A stretch of DNA of 64,000 nucleotides from Marinobacter sp. X15-166B (GTDB lineage Bacteria; Pseudomonadota; Gammaproteobacteria; Pseudomonadales; Oleiphilaceae): the NCBI RefSeq assembly GCF_001752365.1, contig NZ_MEIY01000001.1, positions 160,347 through 224,346 of the forward strand. The letters are read 5' to 3'. Each line of letters begins with the position of its first letter. Within the stretch, counting starts at the first letter, position 1. This document shows, piece after piece, positions 62,455 through 64,000 of this stretch. Under the pieces are notes generated by a model. It was not told the DNA's origin, did no database searches, and saw only the letters and a list, made by a program, of their open reading frames with translations. The position numbers and the translations under genes are program-made.

Positions 62455-64000
62455 TCAAAACGCGTAGGAAACACTGGCGCTGATGAAATCCCGATCGACG
62501 TTTTCGTTATAAGGCGTGCCGCCGAAGAAATTAGTGTAACCGATGGTTCCGGAATACGCATTTTGGTAGGTGCCGGTCAACGACACCCCGATGGCCTTGC
62601 TGCCTTCGATGAAGTTACCCCCAGGCTGAGGCGCGTAGCCTTTGACATCGTGGTTCCAGGCCAGCTGCGGTGCCAGGTTGATACCGGCAATGGCACTGGG
62701 GTAATCCCACACCAGGCGCGCCCGGTAGCCCCACGAGAAGCTGGTGGTGAAACCGTCGTTGGTGCAGTTGGCGGGGTTCAGGTTCAAACCGGTCGACTCC
62801 CCCGGAATCGCTTTACAGATGTCGTTACCGCTGCCATCCGCCAGGGTGCCGATACCGAAGTTACCGGAGCGGCCATAACGGGCTTCGTCCAGATCAGGCA
62901 GGCCGTGCACATAGGTGGCGCCCACCTCGGTCACGAACGACAAGCGACTGGCCCCCATGACCTGATCGAAGAATTTGATCAGCGTGAACTGGGCCTGAGA
63001 CACCTTGAAACGGTCGTACCCATCCACCGCCCGGCCGGCTATCTTGCCGTCCAGTTCCTCGAGGCGCTGTTGCTCCAGTTTACTCACCGGTTCGCCCGTC
63101 AGGGGATCACGCAATTGCAGACCACCGTAGATCAGCTCAAACGCGCTCCACTGCAGGGGTACGTTGTCGCGGAAACTGTATTCGCCGCCCAGCGACCAGC
63201 CACCCGGCGTCGTGGTGTTGATGCTGATGCCGTACAGGTTGATGTTCTCCGGGTATTCAATGAAGTAGCTCGGGAAGCGTGTATTGGGCTGATTCGGGTT
63301 GGTGTCCTGCCCGCTCACCGGCGCGGAGGGGTTGTTCACCACCCCGCTGATGTAGGGCAGACGGCTGTTGTACTTGATGTAGTACAGGCCGATTTCGGAA
63401 TCGTTCAGCGCGGGCACGTACCAGCGCAAGGCCACCCCGAACTGGTCTTTCTCATCGGGTTCCTCATCACCGACACGGGGGGCGATAAACCCCTGGGCGA
63501 AGGCTTGCGAATCAGGCAACTGACCGGCCAGCAGGACCGGGCCACAGCCATCGGACACAAAATCAACGGTGGAGAAGAAAGTGCCGCAATCGTCCGGCCG
63601 GGTGGGTTCCCAGTCGGTCTGTACAAACGCTTCGACGGTGACGTTCTCGGTCACCCCGGCCGACAGATAGAGCATTTCCACCGGCAGCAGGGCTTCTTTC
63701 AACTGGGACCCCGGGGCACGGAACGCGGGCACGTCCACGGGGTTGATGCTGTTGATGCCCCCCTGGATAAAGGTGCTCTCACCCCAGCTGACCACCTGAT
63801 TACCGTAACGCACGCTCAGCGGCACCTCCCCCAGGTACCAGTCTGAAAACACATAGGCGTCCAGAAACTCGGCCCCGGAGGCGTTCGCCCGGGCGGCCGG
63901 ATTCAGCCGGCGGCGCTGGCCCACGTCGTCGAGGGCGCGGCGCTCGTCTTTGAGTTCGAAGTCATACCAGTAGCGTCCTCTGACCAGCCCCCCCACCCGG
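62455..64000 (-). CDS. DUF1302 outer-membrane protein (5' end outside the window)
   Basis: At least 513 residues and still open at the window edge, so signal peptide and start are missing. DUF1302 features include VRGRYWYDFELKDERRALDD, VVSWGESTFIQGGINSINPV, and DVPAFRAPGSQLKEALLPVE. It ends FISASVSYAF, with the C-terminal Phe of an outer-membrane beta-barrel. It is probably a porin-like channel for hydrophobic substrates, paired with the DUF1329 protein. Transcribed as an operon with that gene. Confidence 0.92.
   Translation of the reverse strand, partial: RVGGLVRGRYWYDFELKDERRALDDVGQRRRLNPAARANASGAEFLDAYVFSDWYLGEVPLSVRYGNQVVSWGESTFIQGGINSINPVDVPAFRAPGSQLKEALLPVEMLYLSAGVTENVTVEAFVQTDWEPTRPDDCGTFFSTVDFVSDGCGPVLLAGQLPDSQAFAQGFIAPRVGDEEPDEKDQFGVALRWYVPALNDSEIGLYYIKYNSRLPYISGVVNNPSAPVSGQDTNPNQPNTRFPSYFIEYPENINLYGISINTTTPGGWSLGGEYSFRDNVPLQWSAFELIYGGLQLRDPLTGEPVSKLEQQRLEELDGKIAGRAVDGYDRFKVSQAQFTLIKFFDQVMGASRLSFVTEVGATYVHGLPDLDEARYGRSGNFGIGTLADGSGNDICKAIPGESTGLNLNPANCTNDGFTTSFSWGYRARLVWDYPSAIAGINLAPQLAWNHDVKGYAPQPGGNFIEGSKAIGVSLTGTYQNAYSGTIGYTNFFGGTPYNENVDRDFISASVSYAF

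Noticed and set aside
62395..63846. Plus-strand open frame of 483 codons
   Set aside because: Antisense to the DUF1302 gene.

Overview
The window looks like chromosomal DNA of a marine-type gammaproteobacterium, probably near Pseudomonadales/Cellvibrionales (Marinobacter, Marinimicrobium and relatives). The signs are an MvaT-type rather than enterobacterial H-NS nucleoid protein, a pilBCD-coaE-yacG neighbourhood with a divergent pilin, a RfaH/ops-controlled O-antigen locus, and a DUF1302/DUF1329 pair. This placement is inferred from gene content only. Most of the window is GC-rich; about 20.0-24.2 kb is clearly AT-rich.

Layout. 0-4.5 kb: a ParDE toxin-antitoxin pair, a DUF559 protein, exonuclease I, a membrane diguanylate cyclase and mvaT. 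4.6-33.8 kb: one long surface-polysaccharide locus, all on the minus strand. Read from its promoter it runs: rfaH, a promoter and an exact 12-bp ops element in a long leader, wzz, wzx, a frameshifted sugar epimerase, a thiamine-diphosphate enzyme, an IS1111-type insertion sitting in the debris of a gene, a pyruvyltransferase, glycosyltransferases and a candidate Wzy polymerase in the AT-rich part, a UDP-FucNAc set (capE-capF-capG), a WbuB-like glycosyltransferase, a bacillosamine-type set (pglC-pglD-pglE-like and a WbpM/PglF dehydratase), ugd, galU, a beta-CASP metallo-beta-lactamase overlapping a TviB-type dehydrogenase. 33.8-38 kb: cysQ, nagB, a MipA-type outer-membrane protein and a second ParDE pair. 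38.1-42.1 kb: a potFGHI putrescine uptake operon with a frameshift in potG. 43.2-50.4 kb: type IV pili: two pilins, each with a sigma-54-type promoter, an O-antigen-ligase-like protein between them, and pilB, pilC, pilD. 50.4-58.2 kb: coaE, a frameshifted outer-membrane protein gene, trmO, a hybrid histidine kinase, yacG, a YfaZ-like protein, a frameshifted Bax-like glucosaminidase and a YihG-like acyltransferase. 58.2-64 kb: a large MalT-type LuxR regulator, DUF1329 and DUF1302, the last cut by the window edge.

How it fits together. The polysaccharide genes suggest an O-unit started by PglC on a diacetamido-trideoxy sugar, extended with L-FucNAc, probably carrying a uronic acid and a pyruvate group, exported by Wzx, polymerised by Wzy and length-controlled by Wzz. 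RfaH acting at the ops site would carry transcription through this long operon.

Two families of dispersed palindromic repeats fill intergenic spaces: a G/C-rich REP/BIME-like family with a conserved linker, and a 24-bp perfect palindrome family seen seven times between 35.6 and 56.3 kb. Four genes are broken by single-base indels, all at or beside short repeats or homopolymers, so residual sequence error is a live explanation.
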